Of a stretch of 64,000 nucleotides of DNA, positions 27,591 through 37,096 are shown one piece after another. The translations under genes were made by a program, and so were the position numbers. Source of the stretch: Paracoccus aeridis (lineage in GTDB: Bacteria > Pseudomonadota > Alphaproteobacteria > Rhodobacterales > Rhodobacteraceae); assembly GCF_004923205.2 (NCBI RefSeq), contig NZ_SELD02000035.1:1-64000 (forward strand). Direction: 5' to 3'. Position 1 is the first letter of the stretch, and every line of letters starts with the position of its first letter. The notes below the pieces were generated by a model, which saw only the letters and a program-made list of their open reading frames with translations, searched no databases and was not told the DNA's origin.

Positions 27591-28754
27591 TTGACCACCG
27601 TATCCCACGCATCGCGCGCGATTGGATTGCACGTGAAAACCGGCCGGGTCGCCCGCGCCGCAGCCCTTCTCGGCCTGACCCTGCTGGCCGCCTGCGGCCT
27701 GCCCCGGTCGGGGCCCAGCAAGAACGAGATCCTGCGGGGCGGCGAAGCCGGCGTCCGCAACGCGCATGTCGTGATGGTGAACGACCACGTGACGCGCGCG
27801 ACCGCCTATTCGCCGAGCTACGGCTTCAGCAACTCCTTCCTGTCCGCGGGCGCGGTCGGAGCCGACGAGATCCGGCCGGGCGACGTGCTTGGCCTGACAA
27901 TCTGGGAAAACGTGGATGACGGGCTTCTGGCCTCGCTCGGGCAGTCGAACACGCCGCTGCAGGAACTGCAGGTCGACAGCGCCGGCTACATCTTCGTGCC
28001 CTATGCCGGCCGCATCCGCGCCGCCGGCAACAGCCCCGATTCGCTGCGCCAGATCATCACCGACCGGCTGGGCAGCCAGACCCCCGACCCGCAGGTCACC
28101 GTGACTCGCGTGGCCGGCGACGGCGCGACCGTGTCGGTCATGGGCCGCGTGAACGGCCAGGGCGTGTTCCCGATCGAGCGCCCGACCCGGACGCTGTCGG
28201 CGATGCTGGCGCGCGCCGGCGGCGTGTCGATCGACCCGGAAATCGCCGTGGTCACGGTCAAGCGCGGCGGCAGCACCGGCCGCATCTGGCTGAAGGACCT
28301 GTACGAGAACTCGAGGAACGACATCGCCCTTCGCCCCGGCGACGTCATCCTGGTCGAGGAAGACCAGCGCAGCTTCACCGCACTGGGTGCGCTCGGCGGC
28401 CAGACCAAGGTTCCGCTCGGCAGCGAGGAAATCGACGCGATCGAGGCGATCGCCCTCGTCGGCGGCCTGCAGACCCAGCTGGCCGATCCGACCGGCGTCT
28501 TCGTCCTGCGCGACGAGCCGGAATCGGTCGCCCGCGCCGTCTTGGGCCGCAGCGACATTTATGGCGACCAGCGCATGGCCTACGTGCTCGACCTCACCCA
28601 GCCGAACGGCCTGTTCATGGCCCGCGACTTCATGATCCGCGACGAGGACACCGTCTACGTGACCGAAGCGCCCTATGTTCAGTGGCAGAAGACGCTGGGC
28701 GCCATCACCGGCGGCGCTTCGACCGCGCGGACGCTGGAAACGCTGGGCGAATAG
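27591..28754 (+). CDS. Capsule polysaccharide export lipoprotein (Wza/KpsD/BexD family)
   Basis: 387 residues if started at TTG 27591, which has CAGGAGA at ideal spacing; GTG 27633 would give a more standard lipoprotein signal. The lipobox is LTLLAAC, so it is anchored to the outer membrane. The Poly_export domain has IRPGDVLGLTIWENVDDGL and LQVDSAGYIFVPYAGRI, followed by SLBB-like repeats (VTRVAGDGATVSVMGRV; TRTLSAMLARAGGV). It should form the outer-membrane channel of the capsule exporter. kpsS ends 96 bases upstream, kpsC starts 5 bases after its stop. Confidence 0.88.
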   Translation: MTTVSHASRAIGLHVKTGRVARAAALLGLTLLAACGLPRSGPSKNEILRGGEAGVRNAHVVMVNDHVTRATAYSPSYGFSNSFLSAGAVGADEIRPGDVLGLTIWENVDDGLLASLGQSNTPLQELQVDSAGYIFVPYAGRIRAAGNSPDSLRQIITDRLGSQTPDPQVTVTRVAGDGATVSVMGRVNGQGVFPIERPTRTLSAMLARAGGVSIDPEIAVVTVKRGGSTGRIWLKDLYENSRNDIALRPGDVILVEEDQRSFTALGALGGQTKVPLGSEEIDAIEAIALVGGLQTQLADPTGVFVLRDEPESVARAVLGRSDIYGDQRMAYVLDLTQPNGLFMARDFMIRDEDTVYVTEAPYVQWQKTLGAITGGASTARTLETLGE

Positions 28755-28759
28755 GTTCC

Positions 28760-30769
28760 TTGACGCACGACGACCTGCAAGCTGCCGGGGGCGACCCCCG
28801 GCAGCTTTTCGTTTTCAGCGGCGGCTTCCTGCGCGGTCCCCGCATCAGGCGCATCCTGACGCTCGCCGGCTGGACGCCGCGGCTGGGCCTGCCTGGTGCC
28901 GGCGACGCGGTTGGGGTCTGGGGCGCAAGCCCCACCGCATGGCGCGGGCAGGCAGTCGCGCGCCGCCGGGGCGCGCGGATCGTCACGATCGAGGACGCGT
29001 TCCTGCGCTCGATCCTGCCGGGCCGCGCCAAGGGGCGGCTCGCCCGCCGCGGACCCATCGGGCTGATCGTCGATCCCATCGGCCTGCACTTCGACCCCAG
29101 CGTCCCGTCGCTGATCGAGACGCTGGTCCTGTCGCCCCGCGCCGCGGCGCTGGAAGCCGAGGCGGCGCTCGGCATCGCGAGCCTCCGGGCGGCGGACATG
29201 TCGAAATACAACGCCCACCTGCCCGAAGCCGACGTGCCCGCACCGGGATACGTCCTCGTCATCGACCAGACCGCAGGCGACGCCTCGTTGCGCGGCGCTG
29301 GCCGGACGCGTTTCCTGCAGATGCTGCAGGCTGCCCGAGACGAACATCCCGGCCGGCCGATCATCGTCCGCAGCCACCCGGAAACCTCCGCCGGCCTGCG
29401 CCACGGCCACCTGACCAAAGCGGACCTGCGGACGGGCGAGACGTTCTGCGACACCCCGGTCTCGCCATGGAAGCTCGTCGGCAACGCCGCCGCCGTCTAC
29501 GCCGTCAGCTCGCAGCTGGGCTACGAGGCGATGCTCGCCGGCCATCGCCCGCGCCTGTTCGGGCAGCCTTTCTACGCCGGCTGGGGGCTGTCGGACGACG
29601 AGACGCCGACGCCGCGGCGCGAGGTCGCCGCTGGCATCACCGTCGAACGGCTGTTCGCCGCCAGCCACCTGCTCGCGCCTGCCTGGTACGATCCGTGCCG
29701 CGACCGCCTGACCGACTTCACCGGCGCCCTGCGCCAGATCGAGGCAGAGGCAAAGGCGTGGCGGCAGGACGCCGCCGGGCACGTCGCTTATGGCATGCGG
29801 CTGTGGAAACGCCGCTTCATTGCTGACGCCTTTGGCAACGGCGGCGGCGTGCGCTTCGCAGGCCGCCCGTCCCCGAAGGTCACGCTCGCCTGGGCCAACG
29901 CCGCCGATGCGGTGCCGCAGGCGGCGCGGGTCGAGGACGGCTTCCTGCGCTCGCGCGGGCTTGGCGCGTCGCTGGTGCCGCCGCTCTCGCTCGTCGCGGA
30001 CCGGACCGGCATCTACTACGACCCGACCCGCGAAAGCGACCTCGAACGCCTCATCGCCGCACCGCTGCCGCCGGGCGGGGAACGCCGCGCCAGGCAGGTC
30101 GCGAGCCGCCTGCGCGAGGCCGCGTTGACGAAGTACAACCTCGCCGGCCGCGTTCCGGTGATCGATGCGGCTGGCCGCCGCGTCATCCTCGTGCCGGGTC
30201 AGGTCGAGAACGACGCCTCGATACGGCTGGGCGCCGGGCGCGAGCGCACGAACCTGGCCCTGCTGCGACGGGTCCGGGCCGATAACCCGGGCGCGCTGAT
30301 CGTCTGGAAGCCGCATCCCGACGTGGAGGCGGGGCTGCGCCCCGGTGCCGTGCAGGTGGCCGATCTGAAAGGCCTCGCCGACGTGACTGCGGATGCCGCC
30401 CCGGCCGCCGCGCTGATCGACATGGTGGACGAGGTCTGGACGATCACCTCGACGCTGGGGTTCGAAGCGCTGATCCGGGGCAAGCCCGTCACCACGCTGG
30501 GGGCGCCGTTCTACGCGGGCTGGGGTCTCACCAGCGACCTTGGCCCCGTGCCGCCGCGTCGCACGGCGCGCCCGGGCATCGCCGGGCTGATCCACGCGGC
30601 GCTCATCGCCTATCCGCGCTACATGGACCCGGTCAGCGGCCTGCCCTGCCCGGTCGAGGTCGCGCTGGACCGGCTCGCCGAGCCGGGCGCGACAACGCCG
30701 GGACCGGCGCTGCGCGCGCTGTCGAAGCTGCAGGGCGCGCTGGCCGGGCACGCCTGGATCTGGCGCTGA
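28760..30769 (+). CDS. kpsC: Capsule beta-Kdo transferase KpsC (two-module)
   Basis: 669 residues from TTG 28760. Two related glycosyltransferase modules are visible: the first starts at FVFSGGFLRGPRIRRIL with IVTIEDAFLRS and FGQPFYAGWGLSDDE; the second repeats the logic as AARVEDGFLRSRGLG, VLVPGQVENDASI and GAPFYAGWGL. KpsC adds alternating beta-Kdo residues to the lipid anchor started by KpsS. No ATG lies upstream of the conserved part; TTG 28760 follows AGG, and a GTG at 28682 would overlap the export gene. A perfect terminator-like hairpin sits in codons about 7-16. It ends 3 bases before the convergent ribD stop. Confidence 0.9.
   Translation: MTHDDLQAAGGDPRQLFVFSGGFLRGPRIRRILTLAGWTPRLGLPGAGDAVGVWGASPTAWRGQAVARRRGARIVTIEDAFLRSILPGRAKGRLARRGPIGLIVDPIGLHFDPSVPSLIETLVLSPRAAALEAEAALGIASLRAADMSKYNAHLPEADVPAPGYVLVIDQTAGDASLRGAGRTRFLQMLQAARDEHPGRPIIVRSHPETSAGLRHGHLTKADLRTGETFCDTPVSPWKLVGNAAAVYAVSSQLGYEAMLAGHRPRLFGQPFYAGWGLSDDETPTPRREVAAGITVERLFAASHLLAPAWYDPCRDRLTDFTGALRQIEAEAKAWRQDAAGHVAYGMRLWKRRFIADAFGNGGGVRFAGRPSPKVTLAWANAADAVPQAARVEDGFLRSRGLGASLVPPLSLVADRTGIYYDPTRESDLERLIAAPLPPGGERRARQVASRLREAALTKYNLAGRVPVIDAAGRRVILVPGQVENDASIRLGAGRERTNLALLRRVRADNPGALIVWKPHPDVEAGLRPGAVQVADLKGLADVTADAAPAAALIDMVDEVWTITSTLGFEALIRGKPVTTLGAPFYAGWGLTSDLGPVPPRRTARPGIAGLIHAALIAYPRYMDPVSGLPCPVEVALDRLAEPGATTPGPALRALSKLQGALAGHAWIWR
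28779..28815 (+). terminator. Intrinsic-terminator hairpin inside the 5' end of kpsC
   Basis: AAGCTGCCGGGGG (28779-28791), loop CGA, and CCCCCGGCAGCTT (28795-28807) pair perfectly over 13 bp and are followed by TTCGTTTT. Position: 24 bases after the export-protein stop codon, yet inside the kpsC reading frame. It either terminates most capsule transcripts before kpsC or acts as an attenuator that translating ribosomes open. Confidence 0.75.
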
Positions 30770-30772
30770 CCG

Positions 30773-31789
30773 TCAGTTGCGCGCGGCCCATCGGTGCACG
30801 ATGTCGCCGTCGAGATCGCGGGTTTCCACCAGCCGGAAGCGCGGCGCGTCCGCCAGCGCGGCCAGGCCCAGCGATCCGACGGCGCGGCGCCCGTCACCGC
30901 CCAGCACCACCCCCGCGGTGTAGCCCACGATCTCGTCGACCAGCCCCTCGCGCAGCAGCCCGGCTGCAAGCTGCCCGCCCCCCTCGCAGAACACGCGCGT
31001 CAGCCCGCGTCGTCCAAGCTCGGCCAGTGCTTCCGGCAGCGGCGGGCGCAGGACCCACAGCCGGCCGTGATCGTCGTCCTGCGGTGGCAGGTCCGGGATC
31101 GGACCCGAGGCGATGACGATCCGCATCGGCTGGCGAACCCGCCCGAAGCCGCGCACGTTCAGCGCGGGCAGGTCGGCTCGCGCCGTGCCGGCCCCCACCA
31201 TCACCGCGTCGTGGCGCAGACGCAGCGCGTGCACGTGCCGCCGCGCCGCGGGTCCGGTGATCCACCGGCTTTCACCGCAGGCCGTCGCGATCCGACCGTC
31301 GAAGCTTGTGGCGAGCTTCAACGTCACCATCGGCCGAGCGATCGTCACGCGGGCCAGGAACCCGCGCTGCAGTTCGGCGGCCGGACCCGCGCGAACGCCC
31401 TCGACAACCTCGACCCCTGCGGCATGCAGGATCTCGTGGCCCTGCCCGCTCACGCGGGGGTCGGGGTCGGTCAGGGCCGTGACGACGCGGGCGACGCCGG
31501 CCGCGACCAGCGCGTTGGCGCAAGGCGCCGTACGCCCGTGATGCGCGCAGGGTTCAAGGGTGACGTAAACCGTGGCGCCGTCGGCGGCAGGCCCCGCCTG
31601 CGCCAGCGCCATGACCTCGGCATGGGGGCGCCCCCCCGGTTGGGTCCACCCGCGCCCGACCACCCGGCCGTCGTGTACGATGACACAGCCCACGGCCGGG
31701 TTGGGCCACACATTGCCGAGGCCGCGCCGCGCAAGCACCAGCGCGTGGTCCATGTGGCGCCGGTCGGTGGATGTGGCCTGCGAAGTCAC
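30773..31789 (-). CDS. ribD: Riboflavin biosynthesis bifunctional deaminase/reductase
   Basis: 338 residues. Deaminase half: zinc site RPHAEVMAL with [11 protein letters not shown]. Reductase half from about residue 150: [19 protein letters not shown] and [12 protein letters not shown]. It converts the GTP cyclohydrolase II product in two steps to 5-amino-6-ribitylaminouracil phosphate. It is coupled to nrdR by an ATGA overlap. Downstream, ribE would normally be close; here the capsule block intervenes. Confidence 0.95.
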   Translation of the reverse strand: MTSQATSTDRRHMDHALVLARRGLGNVWPNPAVGCVIVHDGRVVGRGWTQPGGRPHAEVMALAQAGPAADGATVYVTLEPCAHHGRTAPCANALVAAGVARVVTALTDPDPRVSGQGHEILHAAGVEVVEGVRAGPAAELQRGFLARVTIARPMVTLKLATSFDGRIATACGESRWITGPAARRHVHALRLRHDAVMVGAGTARADLPALNVRGFGRVRQPMRIVIASGPIPDLPPQDDDHGRLWVLRPPLPEALAELGRRGLTRVFCEGGGQLAAGLLREGLVDEIVGYTAGVVLGGDGRRAVGSLGLAALADAPRFRLVETRDLDGDIVHRWAARN

Positions 31790-32250
31790 TCGTCCGTAGC
31801 CGCGGGGCGCAGCTCGCTTACGAACTTGTCGAAGTCGTCCGCCGCCTGGAAGTTCTTGTAGACGCTCGCGAAACGCACATAGGCCACCGTGTCGATCCGG
31901 GCGAGCGTTTCCATGACGATCTCGCCGATCACCTTGGATTTCACGTCGGTCTCACCCATGCTTTCCAGCCTGCGGACGATGCCCGAGATCATCTGGTCCA
32001 CCCGCTCCGCTTCGATCGGACGCTTCTGAAGCGCGATGCGGACCGAACGGCTGAGCTTGTCGCGGTCGAAATCCTCGCGCCGACCGGAGGACTTGAGGAC
32101 GACGAGATCGCGCAGCTGCACCCGTTCGTAGGTGGTGAAGCGGCCGGCGCAGGCAGGGCAGAACCTGCGCCGCCGGATCGCAACGTTGTCTTCAGCCGGG
32201 CGCGAGTCCTTCACCTGCGTGTCGATGTTTCCACAGAACGGACAACGCAT
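31786..32250 (-). CDS. nrdR: Transcriptional repressor NrdR
   Basis: 154 residues: zinc ribbon MRCPFCG...[10 protein letters not shown] (Cys3, Cys6, Cys31, Cys34) and an ATP-cone ([20 protein letters not shown]). NrdR senses ATP/dATP and represses ribonucleotide reductase genes by binding NrdR boxes; no nrd gene is in this window. It is the first gene before ribD in many alphaproteobacteria, so the position is normal. Confidence 0.96.
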   Translation of the reverse strand: MRCPFCGNIDTQVKDSRPAEDNVAIRRRRFCPACAGRFTTYERVQLRDLVVLKSSGRREDFDRDKLSRSVRIALQKRPIEAERVDQMISGIVRRLESMGETDVKSKVIGEIVMETLARIDTVAYVRFASVYKNFQAADDFDKFVSELRPAATDE

Positions 32251-32391
32251 GCCCTGGCCCCCCGGCAGCCCCAGTGCACATGATGATAGGCCCGCGCGCA
32301 GCGCTTGGGTAGAACCTGCGCGGGGCTACCACATGCAGCCGCGCAGATGTGGCAGGAATGCCGCTGCATCCTGCCGCCTGCACGGCCCCTG

Positions 32392-32736
32392 TCAGCTGTC
32401 GCGCCAGCCGATCCAGTCGAAGTCGCGGACCCGCGCGGCCTCGGCCTGCGCGACGGCGCGGCCGCCAAGCCGCTCTACCGCAGCGTCGTCGGGAAGCATG
32501 ACCTTGTTGTCGGCATTGTCCTGCGGAACGACGATCGAGGTCACGTCGGGCAGCCCATGGGCACGGAACCACTGGCTTACATCCTGAAGCGCGTCTGCCA
32601 CCGCCGCGATGGCCTTCTCGCCCTCGGTTCCCATCAAGCCGGCGAGTTCGGCCTGCGTAAGATAAAGGCTTCCACCTTGCGTCCGGCTGCGAAGCAGCGA
32701 ACGGAGCACGTCGATCTGGAAGGGTGTCAGGTCCAT
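32392..32736 (-). CDS. Conserved small protein of unknown function
   Basis: 114 residues from an ATG (32734-32736) with GGAGAAGACG upstream. The N-terminus MDLTPFQIDVLRSLLRSR then LTQAELAGLMGTEGEKAIAAVADALQDV reads like a small winged-helix-type fold, but the rest, ending VRDFDWIGWRDS, is unfamiliar. It lies between rmuC and nrdR on the same strand and could belong to either transcript. I give no function. Confidence 0.65.
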   Translation of the reverse strand: MDLTPFQIDVLRSLLRSRTQGGSLYLTQAELAGLMGTEGEKAIAAVADALQDVSQWFRAHGLPDVTSIVVPQDNADNKVMLPDDAAVERLGGRAVAQAEAARVRDFDWIGWRDS

Positions 32737-32798
32737 CGTCTTCTCCTTGGTTCCTCCCACAATGCCCGACCCGTGGCGGAGTTCCCGCCTTGGGCCCG

Positions 32799-34202
32799 TC
32801 ACGACCGGGCGGCCTGCGGGCCATGTTCCTCATGCGCCGCCGGCAGCAGGTCCTGCTTGTCGTGGTCCAGCGCCATCCGCTTCTGGGTGCGCGCGCCGAG
32901 TTCGCGCAGCATCTCGACCTGCCGGATGACGTTGCCGTTGCCCCGCGTCAGCCGGCCCATCGCCTTGTCGTGCGCCTTGGCGGCGTTATCCAGCGCGCGG
33001 CCCGTTTCCTCCATCGCCTCGACGAAGCCTGCGACCTTGTCATAAAGCGCGCCGGCGCGGCTTGCGATTTCCTCGGCGTTGGCCTGCCGCCGCTCGACGG
33101 TCCAGACGTGGTCGACGGTCCGCAGCGTCAGCATCAGCGTGGTAGGGGTCGCGAGGCCCACGCGCTTGTCGAGCGCGAAGGACGCGAGGTCCGGGTCGGC
33201 GCGCATCGCCTCGCTGAAAGCGCCCTCGACCGGCACGAACATCAGCACGTAGTCGACGGATCCTTCATCCAGCGCGTCATAGCCGCGTGCCGACAGGTCG
33301 GTGACGTGGCGGCGCACGGCGGCCGCGTGGCGCTTGAGCAGGTCCGCGCGGCGGTCGGGATCGTCGCAGGCGCAGGCCTCGGCGTAGTCCACGAGGCTCA
33401 CCTTGCTGTCCACGACGAGCACCCTGCCGCGCGGCATCTTCACGATGACGTCCGGGCGCCAGCGCCGCCCCTCGCCGTCGGTGTGGCTCGCCTGCGCCAC
33501 GTAGTGCAGCCCGCCCTCCAGCCCCGACTGTTCGAGGATGCGGGCCAGCACCATTTCCCCCCAGGCGCCCTGGCGCTGCTTCTCGCCCTTGAGCGCGCGG
33601 GTCAGCGCCACGGCGTCGCGGCCGATTTCCTCGGACCGGCGGTGCAGCCCCTCGATCTGTTCGCGCAAGGCCGCGTTCGCCTGGACCGTGGCGATGTTGC
33701 GGTCCGCCAGCTCCTTCTGGAAGTTCTGCACCTGCTCGCGCACGGGATGGAGCAGCGCGGTAAGACGTTCGCTGTGGGCCTTTTCCAGGTCCGCGCCCTG
33801 CCGACGCAGGCTGTCGTCGGCCATCAGGCGGAACTGCGCGGTCATTTCCTCGCGCAGGTCGCGGAGCAGCTTCAGCTCGCCCTGCGCCGCCTGCGCGTCC
33901 TTTTCCGCAGTCAGGCGAACGGTCGCCAGATCGCGTTCGAGCGCGGCCTTCACCTCTCGCAGCTGGTGCAGCGCGTCCATCAGCTCGTCACGCTCGCCCG
34001 AGAGTTCCGTCAGCCGGGCCTGCCCCGCCGAGGCGCTTGCCGACAGCTCGGCCTCGCGCAGCGCGGCGGCGTGTTCGGCGGACCGGGCGGCCTCGACGGC
34101 GCGCTGCAGCCCCGCGGCGCGGGCGTTGGCGCGCAGCAGGAGGATCAGAAGCACGATCGCCACGACTGCGGCGAGGATGGGAACTACGGCGGCCTGCTGC
34201 AT
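32799..34202 (-). CDS. rmuC: DNA recombination protein RmuC
   Basis: 467 residues: N-terminal membrane anchor (AAVVPILAAVVAIVLLILLL), a long coiled coil (about 30-190) and the C-terminal nuclease-like RmuC domain with WRPDVIVKMPRGRVLVVDSKV and FVPVEGAFSEAM. It limits inversions at short inverted repeats, presumably by degrading recombination intermediates. The ATG at 34200-34202 follows AGGATC. It is divergent from the FMN reductase gene. Confidence 0.92.
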   Translation of the reverse strand: MQQAAVVPILAAVVAIVLLILLLRANARAAGLQRAVEAARSAEHAAALREAELSASASAGQARLTELSGERDELMDALHQLREVKAALERDLATVRLTAEKDAQAAQGELKLLRDLREEMTAQFRLMADDSLRRQGADLEKAHSERLTALLHPVREQVQNFQKELADRNIATVQANAALREQIEGLHRRSEEIGRDAVALTRALKGEKQRQGAWGEMVLARILEQSGLEGGLHYVAQASHTDGEGRRWRPDVIVKMPRGRVLVVDSKVSLVDYAEACACDDPDRRADLLKRHAAAVRRHVTDLSARGYDALDEGSVDYVLMFVPVEGAFSEAMRADPDLASFALDKRVGLATPTTLMLTLRTVDHVWTVERRQANAEEIASRAGALYDKVAGFVEAMEETGRALDNAAKAHDKAMGRLTRGNGNVIRQVEMLRELGARTQKRMALDHDKQDLLPAAHEEHGPQAARS

Positions 34203-34320
34203 TGATGATCCTGAGTTCCGGGCCCGCAATTTCCGGGCAATCGGCACCATGTTCCCGATTTGGTCCGAAACCTCAACCCGCCTCGGGTGTTCGGTTGCGT
34301 CAAATCCCGTGGAGAATCAG

Positions 34321-34872
34321 ATGTCCAAGACTGTCGCCGTTTTCGTCGGATCCCTGCGCAAGGGCTCCATCAACCGCCAGTATGCGCGGGTGCTTGAGCG
34401 TCTTGCCGGCGACCGGCTGGCCTTCCGGTTCGTCGAGATCGGCGACCTGCCGCTTTACAACGACGACCTGTGGCAAGAGGGGACCGGCCCGGACGCCGTG
34501 ATGCGGATGAAGGCGCAGGTCGAGGCGTGCGACGCGGTGCTGATCGTCACGCCGGAATACAACCGCAACGTGCCGGGGCTGCTGACCAACGCACTTGACT
34601 GGTGCAGCCGCCCCTATGGCAAGTCGTCGTTGATGGGCAAGCCGTCGGCCTGCACCGGCGCGTCGCCCGGCGCGATCGGGACAGCCGCGGCGCAGACGCA
34701 CCTCAAGGCGGCGATGGACGCGCTCAAGCTGTGTGCGATGGGGTTTCCTGAAGTCTATCTGCAATGGAAGCCTGACGATTACGACGACGCGACCTGCAAG
34801 AACGACGCCACGCGGACGTTCCTGCAAGGGTTCGTCGATGCCTTCGCAACCCACGTCGAGCGGTTCGCCTGA
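34321..34872 (+). CDS. NAD(P)H-dependent FMN reductase / quinone reductase
   Basis: 183 residues. [13 protein letters not shown] is the FMN phosphate loop and [21 protein letters not shown] the second flavin contact, both characteristic of the ChrR/YieF/SsuE-like flavodoxin-fold reductases. Likely roles are quinone or azo/chromate reduction as oxidative-stress protection. The ATG follows GGAGAATC. It is transcribed alone and ends in a strong hairpin terminator. Confidence 0.88.
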   Translation: MSKTVAVFVGSLRKGSINRQYARVLERLAGDRLAFRFVEIGDLPLYNDDLWQEGTGPDAVMRMKAQVEACDAVLIVTPEYNRNVPGLLTNALDWCSRPYGKSSLMGKPSACTGASPGAIGTAAAQTHLKAAMDALKLCAMGFPEVYLQWKPDDYDDATCKNDATRTFLQGFVDAFATHVERFA

Positions 34873-34880
34873 ACGCAGAC

Positions 34881-34914
34881 GGCGCGGCAGGGTGACCCGC
34901 CGCGCCGCTTTTCC
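34881..34914 (+). terminator. Intrinsic terminator after the FMN reductase gene
   Basis: GGCGCGGC (34881-34888) pairs with GCCGCGCC (34899-34906), with an inner GGG-TGA-CCC, followed by GCTTTTCC. The structure lies between convergent genes and could also slow rpoD transcripts coming the other way, but the T-run is on the plus strand. Confidence 0.8.
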
Positions 34915-34929
34915 TGACTGGAATGGCGC

Positions 34930-36903
<1,974 letters not shown>

Positions 36904-36934
36904 CACGGCTCCTCAGAGGTGATCCGCCGGGACC

Positions 36935-37026
36935 GAATCAGGTTCGAATCGATCACGCATCGGGGTGTTCTACAATCAGTCGCACGCCGGGAAAACCCGG
37001 AAGAAAAGGTGATTCGCGCCCGATTC
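36935..37026. promoter_or_regulatory. Cluster of four GANTC (CcrM-type) sites before rpoD
   Basis: GAATC at 36935-36939 and 36946-36950, GATTC at 37011-37015 and 37022-37026, all in the dnaG-rpoD gap. GANTC is the target of the CcrM adenine methyltransferase of alphaproteobacteria; four copies in 92 bases of a GC-rich genome is dense. Two of them overlap the dnaG terminator hairpin. Confidence 0.55.
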
Positions 37027-37037
37027 GACCGGGCGCG
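37003..37037 (-). terminator. Hairpin after dnaG, terminator or processing site
   Basis: CGCGCCCG (37015-37022) and CGGGCGCG (37030-37037) form a perfect 8-bp stem; on the minus strand it is followed by AATCACCTTTTC. A short T-run makes it a partial terminator, which would let dnaG and rpoD differ in dose. Confidence 0.55.
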
Positions 37038-37096
37038 TCCGGGGCTGCCGCAGGCTCCCCGTTCTTATCGTCTATCCGCCGGCGCCCGCCTGCCGG

